Below are positions 15,316 to 23,283 of a stretch of 64,000 nt of DNA, in pieces (positions within the stretch are counted from its first letter, which is position 1; every line of letters begins with the position of its first letter). A program made the position numbers and the translations under genes. Origin of the DNA: Paracoccus sp. M683 (GTDB taxonomy: Bacteria; Pseudomonadota; Alphaproteobacteria; Rhodobacterales; Rhodobacteraceae); the NCBI RefSeq assembly GCF_007096355.1, contig NZ_VKDF01000005.1, positions 1-64,000 of the forward strand. Direction: 5' to 3'. The notes beneath the pieces were generated by a model that saw only the letters and a list, made by a program, of their open reading frames with translations, ran no database searches and was not told the DNA's origin.

Positions 15316-16233
15316 TCAGAATTCATCCAGATCGCTGGCCAGCACGACCTTGCCATCATACAGCGCCTCGACTTCGGTCTTGGCGGTTTCCAGCGGCGCG
15401 GCATAGGTGGCGATATGGGTCAGCACCAAGGTGCCGGGCTGGGCCTGATTGGCGATATCGGCCAACTCGCTGGTCAGCGTATGGACCGAACGGTGATATT
15501 CCTGCCATTCGGGGGACAGCCCGCGCAGACCTTCTTCGCCGATCACCTCATGGACAAGGATATCGACCCCCTTGGCCTTTTCGATCAGCGTTTCACTATA
15601 GGCCGTATCGCCCGAGATCACGATGGTTCTGTCAGGCGTGGTGACCTTGAACCCATAAGCCGGCTTGACTTCGCCGTGATCGACGGTGAACGCCTCTACC
15701 GTCACGCCATTCTCGTCAAAGACCACGCCGTCCTGTTCGATCTCGGTCACGTCGACCTGATACATGCTCGGGTCCTTGACCGGGTTGACGCCGCTGGTGC
15801 GGATCGCGATGTCGGCCTGCATCATCTCGTAAAAGCCGTCGGTCATCGCTTGCAGGCCCTTTGGGCCGATGGCCTTCAGCCGCTCTTCGCGCCGCCACCA
15901 ATAGGTTGATGCCAGTTCGGGATAGTCCAGCGTGTGATCGCTGTGCAGATGGGTGATGAAGACCTGCTTGATTTTCGTGGGGTTCAGTTCTTCGGCGTCG
16001 AGATCTTTCCACGCCTTGATGGCGTTCTGCATCATGCCGTGGCCGGCATCGAACAGATAGGCCTCGCCATCATGAATGATCGCCAGCCCGGAACCGGCGC
16101 GGTCGCCATTGGGAACCGGCGTGCCGGTGCCCAGCACGATAACGCGGGTTTCCGCCATGGCGACGGGCGCAGCAAGGGTCACGCCCAGCCCCAGAACCGC
16201 AGCGGCGGCGATGTTGAAGATCGCTTTCCTGAT
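15316..16233 (-). CDS. exported metallo-beta-lactamase-fold hydrolase
   Basis: The MBL-fold protein has the zinc motif THLHSDHT and downstream Asp and His residues (SGDTAYS, LTHIATY), the RNase Z/arylsulfatase-like layout. The nearest normal start is a GTG at 16182 (288 residues), but in frame upstream lies a complete signal peptide, xRKAIFNIAAAAVLGLG then VTLAAPVAMA, ending in a signal peptidase site. It is preceded by GAGGAGGAG, and the codon at the right distance is ATC at 16233. That start is used here (305 residues, ATC read as Met). It would act in the periplasm, perhaps opening a lactone or ester before uptake. The substrate is unknown. It lies between galB and the dioxygenase. Confidence 0.75.
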   Translation of the reverse strand: MRKAIFNIAAAAVLGLGVTLAAPVAMAETRVIVLGTGTPVPNGDRAGSGLAIIHDGEAYLFDAGHGMMQNAIKAWKDLDAEELNPTKIKQVFITHLHSDHTLDYPELASTYWWRREERLKAIGPKGLQAMTDGFYEMMQADIAIRTSGVNPVKDPSMYQVDVTEIEQDGVVFDENGVTVEAFTVDHGEVKPAYGFKVTTPDRTIVISGDTAYSETLIEKAKGVDILVHEVIGEEGLRGLSPEWQEYHRSVHTLTSELADIANQAQPGTLVLTHIATYAAPLETAKTEVEALYDGKVVLASDLDEF

Positions 16234-16276
16234 ATCTTCTCCTCCTCAAAAATCGGCCGGCCAGCCGCAAGGGGGC

Positions 16277-16293
16277 GGCGGGCGACGCCCGCC
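16277..16293 (-). repeat. hairpin between galB and metallo-hydrolase gene
   Basis: GGCGGGC-GAC-GCCCGCC is a perfect 7-bp stem in the 91-bp gap after galB, without a U-run. It may separate the level of galB from the genes below it. Confidence 0.4.
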
Positions 16294-16324
16294 TGACATG
16301 CGGACCTTGGCACGCGCAGCGCCG

Positions 16325-17071
16325 TTACAGTTCGTCGACGGTGCGCGGAAAGATCGACTGGAAGCCTTCGGCGAACTGGGCCTTGCGCCCGCCGCCCTGA
16401 CCGCCCGAATTGCGCATGAAGTGATTGGCGCGGTTCTGGGCGACGCGGGTATAGTAGTCCCACAGATGTTCCTGGCCTTCCATGCATTCGATGGCGGCGC
16501 GCTTCTTGTCCCAGACCGGGGTGATGTCCAGGAAGGTATCGGGCTTCCAGCCCATCTGCTCGGTCTGGTGCGGCTCGAACAGGTAAAGCTGCGGCGCGCC
16601 CAGCACCTTTTCACCGGGATTATGCCCCCAGGCCTGCGCGATCATCCGGCATTCCAGCGCCACTTGCGTCGTATACATGTGATCGGTGTTATAGGGGTCA
16701 TATTGGCTGTGGCTCAGCATGAAGCGCGGCTGAACCTTGCGGATCACATCGACCAGCCGGAACTTGTCATCCTGGGTCAGATGCAGCGGGTAATCGCCCA
16801 GATCGAACTCGATCAGGTCATGCACGCCCAGGGCGGCGGCGGCGGCCTCGGCCTCGGCGCGGCGGGCGGATTTCACCCGGTCCAGCGTCATGCCGGGATC
16901 CTTCCACAATTTCGCGCTTTCGCCGCGCTCGCCGAAGGACAGGCAGACCACGGTGACCTGATATCCCATGGCGGCATGCAGGGCGATGGCGCCGCCACAG
17001 CGCCAGACGAAATCGGCGGCATGGGCGGAAATCACCAAGGCGGTCTTGGGGGCGGTCGTGGGGGCTGACAT
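16325..17071 (-). CDS. galB: 4-oxalomesaconate hydratase, PIG-L/LmbE type
   Basis: The 248-residue PIG-L-fold protein has the GalB form of the metal motif (SAHAADFVWRCGG, where deacetylases have AHPDDE) and the second His region HSQYDPYNTDHMYT. Pseudomonas GalB uses this fold to hydrate 4-oxalomesaconate to 4-carboxy-4-hydroxy-2-oxoadipate, the substrate of the aldolase downstream. The start at 17071 has an AAAGGAAC site; the longer frame to 17113 has none. It heads the minus-strand cluster and is divergent from the DUF1932 gene at 17240. Confidence 0.88.
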   Translation of the reverse strand: MSAPTTAPKTALVISAHAADFVWRCGGAIALHAAMGYQVTVVCLSFGERGESAKLWKDPGMTLDRVKSARRAEAEAAAAALGVHDLIEFDLGDYPLHLTQDDKFRLVDVIRKVQPRFMLSHSQYDPYNTDHMYTTQVALECRMIAQAWGHNPGEKVLGAPQLYLFEPHQTEQMGWKPDTFLDITPVWDKKRAAIECMEGQEHLWDYYTRVAQNRANHFMRNSGGQGGGRKAQFAEGFQSIFPRTVDEL

Positions 17072-17134
17072 GGCGTGTTCCTTTGGTGGGCGTGCCGGGG
17101 GCGTCTTGGCCATATGGATCGCATCGGCAGGCCC

Positions 17135-17183
17135 GGAACGACAATTCAGAAAGCGTTCCCATGTGATAAGTTCTTGCTATAAT
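17135..17183 (+). promoter_or_regulatory. promoter and inverted repeat between galB and DUF1932 gene
   Basis: A perfect TATAAT lies at 17178-17183. No good -35 box is found at 16-18 bp, which fits an activator-dependent promoter. Upstream, GGAACG (17135-17140) and CGTTCC (17154-17159) form an inverted repeat with a 13-base spacer. This is a candidate site for the tandem-HTH LysR protein encoded at 18097. Confidence 0.45.
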
Positions 17184-17239
17184 CTATTGGTTCCGGGGGC
17201 GGCCTGCCGCAGGTTGGTCAGCGAAACATGGAGGGGAAT

Positions 17240-18124
17240 ATGGCCGCGGAAACAGCATTCATCGGATTTGGCGAGGCCGGCAGCGCCGTCGCCTCGGGTT
17301 GGGGACGGCCGGCTACGGAAGAGATGATTGCCTATGATCTGAAGATCCATGGCGACGAGGCGGATGCGATCCTTCAGGCCGGTGCCGAGACCGGCGTTGC
17401 CATTGCCGAAACCCCGGCCGAGGCGTTGGCCGAGGCGCGCCATGTGCTGTGTCTTGTGACAGCCGATCAGGCGGTTGCCGCCGCACGCAGCGCGGCGCCG
17501 CATCTGGCCTCCGGCGCGATCTGGTATGACGGCAATTCCTGCGCCCCCGACAGCAAGCGCGAGGCCGCCGCCCTCATCGAAGGGGCTGGCGGCACCTATG
17601 TCGACATGGCCATCATGGCCCCGATCCATCCGGGGCTGCACCGCACGGCCCTGCTGATCGCCGGGCCGGCCGAGGCCTTGCCCTTCCTTGACGAGATGGG
17701 GATGAATTATCGCTATCGCGGCGCCGAGATCGGTTCGGCCTCTGCCGTCAAGATGATCCGCTCGGTCATGGTCAAGGGGATCGAGGCGCTGTCGGCCGAG
17801 TGCTTCATCGCGGCGGAACGGGCGGGGGTGCTGGATGATGTGCTGGATTCCTTGCAGGCCTCGGCACCGCCAAGCGACTGGCGCGAACGGGCCGAATACA
17901 ACCTGGAACGGATGATGCAGCACGGGCTGCGTCGCGCCGCCGAGATGCGCGAGGTCACGGCGACCGTCGCGGCGCTTGGGCTGGATGGCAGCATGGCCGG
18001 TGCCACGGCCGATTGGCAGCAGCGCATCGGCGACCTGGAACTGCGCGGCCTTGATGGCGATGTCCGCGAACGGCTGGTAATGATCGAAGAGGCGCTATGC
18101 TCGTCGGCAATCTCCGGCACCTGA
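17240..18124 (+). CDS. NAD(P)-dependent dehydrogenase with DUF1932 C-terminal domain
   Basis: The 294-residue protein belongs to the 6-phosphogluconate/3-hydroxyisobutyrate dehydrogenase superfamily. It has a Rossmann start FIGFGEAGSAVASG (residues 7-20), a substrate-loop region YVDMAIMAPIHPG, the catalytic-lysine segment SAVKMIRSVMVKG and a C-terminal DUF1932 helical domain. The ATG at 17240 is preferred to 17228 because GGAGGGG sits just before it. It is divergent from galB and overlaps the LysR gene by 28 bp. It may oxidise or reduce an acid of the gallate-type route, for example a ring-cleavage semialdehyde. The substrate is not known. Confidence 0.8.
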   Translation: MAAETAFIGFGEAGSAVASGWGRPATEEMIAYDLKIHGDEADAILQAGAETGVAIAETPAEALAEARHVLCLVTADQAVAAARSAAPHLASGAIWYDGNSCAPDSKREAAALIEGAGGTYVDMAIMAPIHPGLHRTALLIAGPAEALPFLDEMGMNYRYRGAEIGSASAVKMIRSVMVKGIEALSAECFIAAERAGVLDDVLDSLQASAPPSDWRERAEYNLERMMQHGLRRAAEMREVTATVAALGLDGSMAGATADWQQRIGDLELRGLDGDVRERLVMIEEALCSSAISGT

Positions 18125-19260
18125 GGGTGTTTCTGGGCGTGGCCGAATCCGGTTCGGTCACCAAGGCGGCGGCGGCGGGGTTCGTCTCGCAGCCCGCTGT
18201 CACCCAGGCCATTGCCAAGCTGGAATGCGAAGCAGGGGCGCCGCTGTTCCTGCGCACCCAGCAGGGGTTGTTCCCGACCGAGGCAGGGCAGGTGCTGCGC
18301 CGTCGCGTGGCGCGGGCGCTGGCCATGCTGGACGCGGCGATTGGCGACATCGCACCCCGGCTGACCATCACTGCCACCCGGTCGCAATTGCAGGCGCTGA
18401 TCGCCACGGTCGAGGCGCAGAACTTCACGCTGGCCGCGCATCGGCTGGGGATCGCCCAGCCAACCGTGCATCGCGCGATCACCACCATCGAGGCATCGGT
18501 CGGACGCGCGCTGTTTCAGCGCAGCCCCGTGGGTGTCGCGCCTACAAGGCAGGCGGCGGCACTGGCGCGGGCTGCACAGCTGGCCTTTGCCGAGCTTGAT
18601 CAGGCGGTGGCCGAACTGGCCGAATTGCAGGGGGCCGAGGTGGGTGAGGTCGTCATCGGCGCCATGCCACTGTCGCGATCCCATATCCTGCCGCATGCGC
18701 TGATCCGGTTTCGCGAAACCCGGCCCTTGCAGGCGATCCGCATCGTCGATGGCGTCTACGATGACCTGCTGGACCGGCTGCGCCGGGGCGAGATCGACTT
18801 TCTGATCGGCGCGCTGCGTCAGCGGATGCCGGTGGCCGATGTGGTGCAGGAGCCGCTGTTCGATGACGTGCTGGCGATCCTTGCGGGCCCATCCGATCCG
18901 CTTCTGACCGGGGGTGCCGATCTGGCGCAATTGCGCCAGCGTCCCTGGCTGGTTCCCAGCATCGGCACGCCGACGCGGACCCAGTTCGAGGCGCTGTTCA
19001 CCGATGCCGGCCTGCCGTTGCCGGACAGCATCACCGAGACAGGCTCGGTCATCCTGATGCGCGAGGTGGTGGGCGACGGGCGGCATCTGGCCTGCGTGTC
19101 CAAGGCCCAGGCCATGCGCGAGATCGAGCGCGGCCTTGTGGCCGAGCTGCCCTATCCCGGCAGTGTGACGCCGCGCCCCATCGGGTTGACCCATCGCATA
19201 GACTGGCAGCCGACGCCGGCGCAAAACGCGATGGTCGCGGAAATCCGCGCGGCCGTATAG
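18097..19260 (+). CDS. LysR-family regulator with two helix-turn-helix domains
   Basis: The 387-residue protein is about 80 residues longer than a usual LysR regulator because it carries two LysR-type HTH domains: residues 5-66 (LRHLRVFLGVAESGS... to LFLRTQQG) and about 92-155 (ITATRSQLQALIATVE... to LFQRSPVG). A standard effector domain follows (about 170-385). It overlaps the DUF1932 gene by 28 bp, so both are translated from one message, and it probably regulates the divergent galB-galD cluster. The second HTH retains the recognition-helix pattern (AAHRLGIAQPTVHRAI), so it may bind DNA too. Confidence 0.88.
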   Translation: MLVGNLRHLRVFLGVAESGSVTKAAAAGFVSQPAVTQAIAKLECEAGAPLFLRTQQGLFPTEAGQVLRRRVARALAMLDAAIGDIAPRLTITATRSQLQALIATVEAQNFTLAAHRLGIAQPTVHRAITTIEASVGRALFQRSPVGVAPTRQAAALARAAQLAFAELDQAVAELAELQGAEVGEVVIGAMPLSRSHILPHALIRFRETRPLQAIRIVDGVYDDLLDRLRRGEIDFLIGALRQRMPVADVVQEPLFDDVLAILAGPSDPLLTGGADLAQLRQRPWLVPSIGTPTRTQFEALFTDAGLPLPDSITETGSVILMREVVGDGRHLACVSKAQAMREIERGLVAELPYPGSVTPRPIGLTHRIDWQPTPAQNAMVAEIRAAV

Positions 19261-19274
19261 GCCGGCCCGGCAGA

Positions 19275-20435
19275 TCAGACCGCGTCGGACATGGCTGCCT
19301 GAAACAGCGCGCGAGTGTTCTTTGCCGTCATCTTGACCGGGTTGCCGCCGCAGGACGGGTCTTCCAGCGCCATTTCGGTCAACTCGTCCAGCCGGCTTTC
19401 CTCGACCCCCATTTCGGCCAGATTGCCGGGAATGCCCAGTTCGGCGCGCAGTTCCAGCACGCGCCCACGGAATCCGGCGAAACCACCCTTGATGCCCAGA
19501 TAATTCGCGGCACGGGTGATCTGGTTGCGGATGGCGGGGCGGTTGAAATCCAGCACCATGGGCATGACCACGGCATTCGTGGTGCCGTGATGGGTGCCAT
19601 AGACCGCACCGACCGGATGGCTGAGGCTGTGAATCGCACCCAGTCCCTTCTGGAAGGCGACCGCACCCATGGCGGCGGCCGCCATCATATTGGCGCGGGC
19701 CTCGATATCATCGGGCGTGGCATAGGCGCGGGGCAGGTTTTCCAGCACCAGCCGCATGCCTTCCAGCGCGATGCCCTGACTCATCGGGTGGTAATGCGGG
19801 CTGCTGTAAGCCTCCAGACAATGCGCGAATGCATCCATGCCGGTGCCGGCGGTGATGGCGCGGGGCATGCCGACGGTCAGTTCGGGATCACAGATCGTGA
19901 CTGCCGGCAGAAGTTTCGGGTGAAAGATGATCTTTTTCTTATGGGTCTGGCTGTTGGTCAGCACGCCCGCGCGGCCGACCTCGGACCCCGTTCCCGCCGT
20001 CGTGGGCACGGCGATGATCGGGGCGATGGTGTCGGGATTGGCGCGCGTCCACCAGTCGCCGATATCCTCCAGATCCCAGACCGAGACCGGCTGATCCACC
20101 ATCAGCGCGATCATCTTGCCCAGATCCAGCGCCGAGCCGCCGCCGAAACAGACAACGCCGTCATGCCCGCCCGCGCGATAGGCGGCCAGCCCGGCCTGCA
20201 TATTGCCCTCGTTCGGGTTGGGGTCGACCTCGGCAAAGACGGCGCGGCCAAGGCCGGCATCGTCCAGAATATCCAGTGCCTGCGCGGTGATCGGCAGGCT
20301 GGCCAGCGCCCGGTCGGTCACCAGAAGCGGGCGTTTCATGCCCACGGCCTTGCACTGATCGGCCAGTTCGCTGATGCGGCCGGCGCCGAATTTGACGGCG
20401 GTGGGATAGGACCAGTTGGCGCGGGGGCTGCTCAT
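19275..20435 (-). CDS. iron-containing alcohol dehydrogenase
   Basis: The 386-residue protein of the Fe-ADH family has NAD loop CFGGGSALDLGK (96-107) and the four metal ligands Asp201, His205 (GMDAFAHCLEAY), His269 and His283 (SLSHPVGAVYGTHHG). It would oxidise a primary or amino alcohol, or reduce an aldehyde. The start at 20435 overlaps the aldehyde dehydrogenase stop (ATGA 20432-20435), so the alcohol and aldehyde steps are coupled. It is the last gene of the DeoR-TRAP-ligase operon and converges with the LysR gene at 19260. The substrate is not evident. Confidence 0.9.
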   Translation of the reverse strand: MSSPRANWSYPTAVKFGAGRISELADQCKAVGMKRPLLVTDRALASLPITAQALDILDDAGLGRAVFAEVDPNPNEGNMQAGLAAYRAGGHDGVVCFGGGSALDLGKMIALMVDQPVSVWDLEDIGDWWTRANPDTIAPIIAVPTTAGTGSEVGRAGVLTNSQTHKKKIIFHPKLLPAVTICDPELTVGMPRAITAGTGMDAFAHCLEAYSSPHYHPMSQGIALEGMRLVLENLPRAYATPDDIEARANMMAAAAMGAVAFQKGLGAIHSLSHPVGAVYGTHHGTTNAVVMPMVLDFNRPAIRNQITRAANYLGIKGGFAGFRGRVLELRAELGIPGNLAEMGVEESRLDELTEMALEDPSCGGNPVKMTAKNTRALFQAAMSDAV

Positions 20436-21820
20436 TGCGTGACCTTTTTCAGATGGAAGGATTTGGGGCGGGTGACGGCATGGAAACCAAGCGCGGACAG
20501 GCTTGCGCCCCGGCCGGTATCCTTCACCCCGGTCCAGCACAAGGCCGGGTCCAGATAATCGCAGCGGTTCATGAAGACGGTGCCGGTATCCAGCCGGTTG
20601 CCGATATCCGCCGCTCGGTCGGGGTCGGCTGTCCAGATCGACGCCGTCAGCCCGTAATCGCTGTCATTCATCAGCGCCACAGCCTGATCATCGCCCGTGA
20701 CCTTCATGATCCCCACGACCGGGCCAAAGCTTTCCTCGCGCATGACCCGCATGTCATGGGTCACATCGACCAGCACCTGCGGGGCCAGATAGGCGCCGCC
20801 GTCATCCGCCGGAAAATCGCCCTGCGCGATCAGCGGGCGGGCGCCTTGGGCCAGGGCCTCGGCCACCTGATCGCGGACGATGCGGGCAAAGCGGGTATTG
20901 GCCATCGGCCCCATGGTCGTCTCGGCCAGGGTCGGATCGCCAAGGTTCAGGCCGCGCACCCAATCCGTCGCCTTGGCAATGAAATCGTCATACAGGCTTT
21001 CATGCACATAAATCCGTTCAATCCCACAGCAGCACTGCCCCGAATTGAACATCGCCCCATCCATCAGCCCGTTCACGGCAGCATCCAGATCGGCATCCTC
21101 GGCGACATAGCCGGGGTCCTTGCCGCCCAGTTCCAGCCCGGTGCCGGTGAAACCGCCCGCCGCCGCGCGTTCGATCGCCTGACCACCACCGACCGAGCCG
21201 GTGAAGTTCACGAAACCGAATGCGCGGTCGCGGATCAGTGCTTCGGTGGTCGCGTGATCCAGCACGAGGTTCTGGAACACGTCTTCCGGCACGCCGCCTT
21301 TATGCATGGCCTCAGCCAGCCGCTCGCCCGCCAGCAGGGTCTGGCTGGCATGTTTCAGCACCACCGAATTACCCGCCATCAGCGCCGGAACAACGGCGTT
21401 GATCGCCGTCAGGAAGGGATAATTCCAGGGCGCAATCACAAACACCACGCCAACGGGCGCGCGATGCAATTCGCGGCGGAAACGGTCGCTGTCCTCGACC
21501 ACCTGCGGGGCCAGAGCCTGTGCGGCGATGCCGGCCATATATTCGGCGCGTTCGCGCACGCCGCCCATTTCGCCGCCGTAGCGCACGGGGCGACCCATCA
21601 TCCGGGCCAGTTCCGGCACGATCTGGTCGTTCATGGCAATCAGCGCCTCGACGCCCGCCATGACCAGCGCCACACGTTCGGCCAGCGGGCGCGCGGCCCA
21701 TGAGGGTTGGGCGGCGCGGGCGCGTTGGGCGGCGGCGCGTGCCTGATCGGTGGTCAGCACCGGGCGTTCGACATAGACCGCGCCATCCACGGGCGAGATC
21801 AGCTTGATCGTGGCAGTCAT
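20432..21820 (-). CDS. NAD(P)-dependent aldehyde dehydrogenase
   Basis: The 462-residue ALDH has the usual motifs: APWNYPFLTAIN, the GSVGGG cofactor loop, the catalytic Glu in LELGGKDPGYV and the nucleophile segment FNSGQCCCGIERIYV with three consecutive cysteines. It is nearest in style to gamma-aminobutyraldehyde/betaine-type ALDHs. The start at 21820 follows GGAAG and lies 23 bp after the ligase gene; a longer frame would run into that gene. With the glutamine-synthetase-like enzyme upstream it could oxidise a gamma-glutamylated aminoaldehyde, as in the Puu-type route. This is inferred. Confidence 0.9.
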   Translation of the reverse strand: MTATIKLISPVDGAVYVERPVLTTDQARAAAQRARAAQPSWAARPLAERVALVMAGVEALIAMNDQIVPELARMMGRPVRYGGEMGGVRERAEYMAGIAAQALAPQVVEDSDRFRRELHRAPVGVVFVIAPWNYPFLTAINAVVPALMAGNSVVLKHASQTLLAGERLAEAMHKGGVPEDVFQNLVLDHATTEALIRDRAFGFVNFTGSVGGGQAIERAAAGGFTGTGLELGGKDPGYVAEDADLDAAVNGLMDGAMFNSGQCCCGIERIYVHESLYDDFIAKATDWVRGLNLGDPTLAETTMGPMANTRFARIVRDQVAEALAQGARPLIAQGDFPADDGGAYLAPQVLVDVTHDMRVMREESFGPVVGIMKVTGDDQAVALMNDSDYGLTASIWTADPDRAADIGNRLDTGTVFMNRCDYLDPALCWTGVKDTGRGASLSALGFHAVTRPKSFHLKKVTQ

Positions 21821-21843
21821 CTTGCGGCTTCCATTTCTGCGCC

Positions 21844-23205
21844 TCAGGCGCGTTCGAATCCTCGGGCAAGTTCCCAATCGCTTACCACGCGGTTTTGTTC
21901 TTCTATCTCCCAAAGCGCGGCGCGGTGATAGTGGGCCATCACGTCCTGCCCAAAGGCCGCGCGCAGCATGTCCGATCCCATCGCCGCCGCCGCCGCATCG
22001 CCAAGCGTGCGCGGCACCTGCGGGGCGTCGGCGACCAGATAGGCATCGCCCGTCAGGGGCGGATCAAGCGTCATTCCCTTGTCGATCCCGTCCAGCCCGG
22101 CGGCCAGCAGCGCGGCGCAGGCCATATAGGGGTTCAGATCGGCCCCGCCGATGCGACATTCGATCCGCACGGCCTTGCTGCCCTCGCCACACAGGCGGAA
22201 GCCGGCGGTTCTGTTGTCCACGCTCCATACTGCGCGGGTGGGGGCGAACGTGCCGGTGACGAAACGCTTATAGCTGTTGATATTCGGCGCAAGGAACAGG
22301 GTGATGGCGCTGGCATGGGCCAGTTGCCCCGCGACATAGGATTTCATCAGCGCGGACATGCCAAGCGGATCGCCCGCATCGACAAAGGCATTCGCGCCGT
22401 CGCGGAAAAGCGACTGATGCACATGGGATGAACTGCCGACCTTGTCGTGGTGATACTTGGCCATGAAGGTGGCTGACCGCCCTGCCTGCCGCGCAATGTC
22501 ATGCGTCGCGGCCTTGATCAGCACATGCATATCGGCCGCATCCAGCGCGTCGGAATAGCGGGCGTTGATCTCGTGCTGGCCGCGTTCAGCCTCGCCCTTG
22601 GAACATTCGACGGGCACGCCGGCATCGTAAAGCCCGTTGCGCAGCGCGCGCATCACCACCTCGTCGCCCGCGGTTTCGGTCAGGGCGTAATCGACATTAT
22701 AGCGCGCGGTGGGCGTCAGGTCGCGATAACCGCTGTCGAACAGTTGCTTGAAGCTTTCCTCGAACATGAAGAACTCAAGCTCGGTGGCCATCATGGGTTC
22801 CAGCCCCATGGCGCGGGCGCGGGCGACCTGAGCGGCCAGCACGTTGCGGGGGGCGTGGGGCACCGGCTGATGGCTGTGATGATCCAGCAGATCGGCCATG
22901 CACAGCGCCGTGCCGGGCGCCCATGGCAGGCGGCGCAGCGTGGTCAGATCGGGGCGCATGACATAATCGCCATAGCCCTTTTCCCAGCTGGCCGAAGCAA
23001 AGCCCGGCACGGTGAACATTTCGTAATCCGTGGCCAGCAGATAGTTGCAGCAATGCGTTTCATCATGGGCATCCAGAAAATGCCGCGCGTGAAAGCGCTT
23101 GCCCATCAGCCGGCCCTGCATGTCGATCAGCGCCACGGCGACCGTGTCGATCTCGCCCGCGTCGATGGCGGCTTTCAGGCTGTCGAGGGTCAGGTTTGCG
23201 GGCAT
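21844..23205 (-). CDS. glutamine-synthetase-family gamma-glutamyl ligase (PuuA/GlnT-like)
   Basis: The 453-residue protein has the glutamine synthetase beta-grasp (about 1-110) and catalytic domains. Metal-site glutamates occur in ATELEFFMFE and VPVECSKGEAERGQHEINARY, the ATP/His motif in GSSSHVHQSLF, and the glutamate site in NINSYKRFVTGTFAPTRAVWSVDNR. The subgroup lacks the adenylylation loop of housekeeping GlnA. Such enzymes attach glutamate to amines such as putrescine or ethanolamine. It sits between a TRAP binding protein and ALDH/ADH genes. The amine is unknown. A strong CGGAGG precedes the ATG. Confidence 0.87.
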   Translation of the reverse strand: MPANLTLDSLKAAIDAGEIDTVAVALIDMQGRLMGKRFHARHFLDAHDETHCCNYLLATDYEMFTVPGFASASWEKGYGDYVMRPDLTTLRRLPWAPGTALCMADLLDHHSHQPVPHAPRNVLAAQVARARAMGLEPMMATELEFFMFEESFKQLFDSGYRDLTPTARYNVDYALTETAGDEVVMRALRNGLYDAGVPVECSKGEAERGQHEINARYSDALDAADMHVLIKAATHDIARQAGRSATFMAKYHHDKVGSSSHVHQSLFRDGANAFVDAGDPLGMSALMKSYVAGQLAHASAITLFLAPNINSYKRFVTGTFAPTRAVWSVDNRTAGFRLCGEGSKAVRIECRIGGADLNPYMACAALLAAGLDGIDKGMTLDPPLTGDAYLVADAPQVPRTLGDAAAAAMGSDMLRAAFGQDVMAHYHRAALWEIEEQNRVVSDWELARGFERA

Positions 23206-23227
23206 GGTTCACCTCCGTTCGGATAAG

Positions 23228-23257
23228 GCCGGGCGCGGCGGATGACCCGCGCCCGGC
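23228..23257 (-). repeat. intercistronic hairpin after TRAP binding-protein gene
   Basis: A perfect 11-bp stem (GCCGGGCGCGG / CCGCGCCCGGC) with an 8-base loop lies in the 78-bp gap after the binding-protein stop. There is no U-run, so it may protect the upstream mRNA and lower expression of the ligase-ALDH-ADH part. Confidence 0.6.
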
Positions 23258-23283
23258 AGTCGCAATGCGGAAACAGGGCCGCC

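Noticed and set aside
15316-16233. Metallo-hydrolase as a 2-pyrone-4,6-dicarboxylate hydrolase (LigI role)
   Set aside because: LigI is an amidohydrolase-fold cytoplasmic enzyme; this protein is MBL-fold with an apparent signal peptide, so the analogy is not supported.
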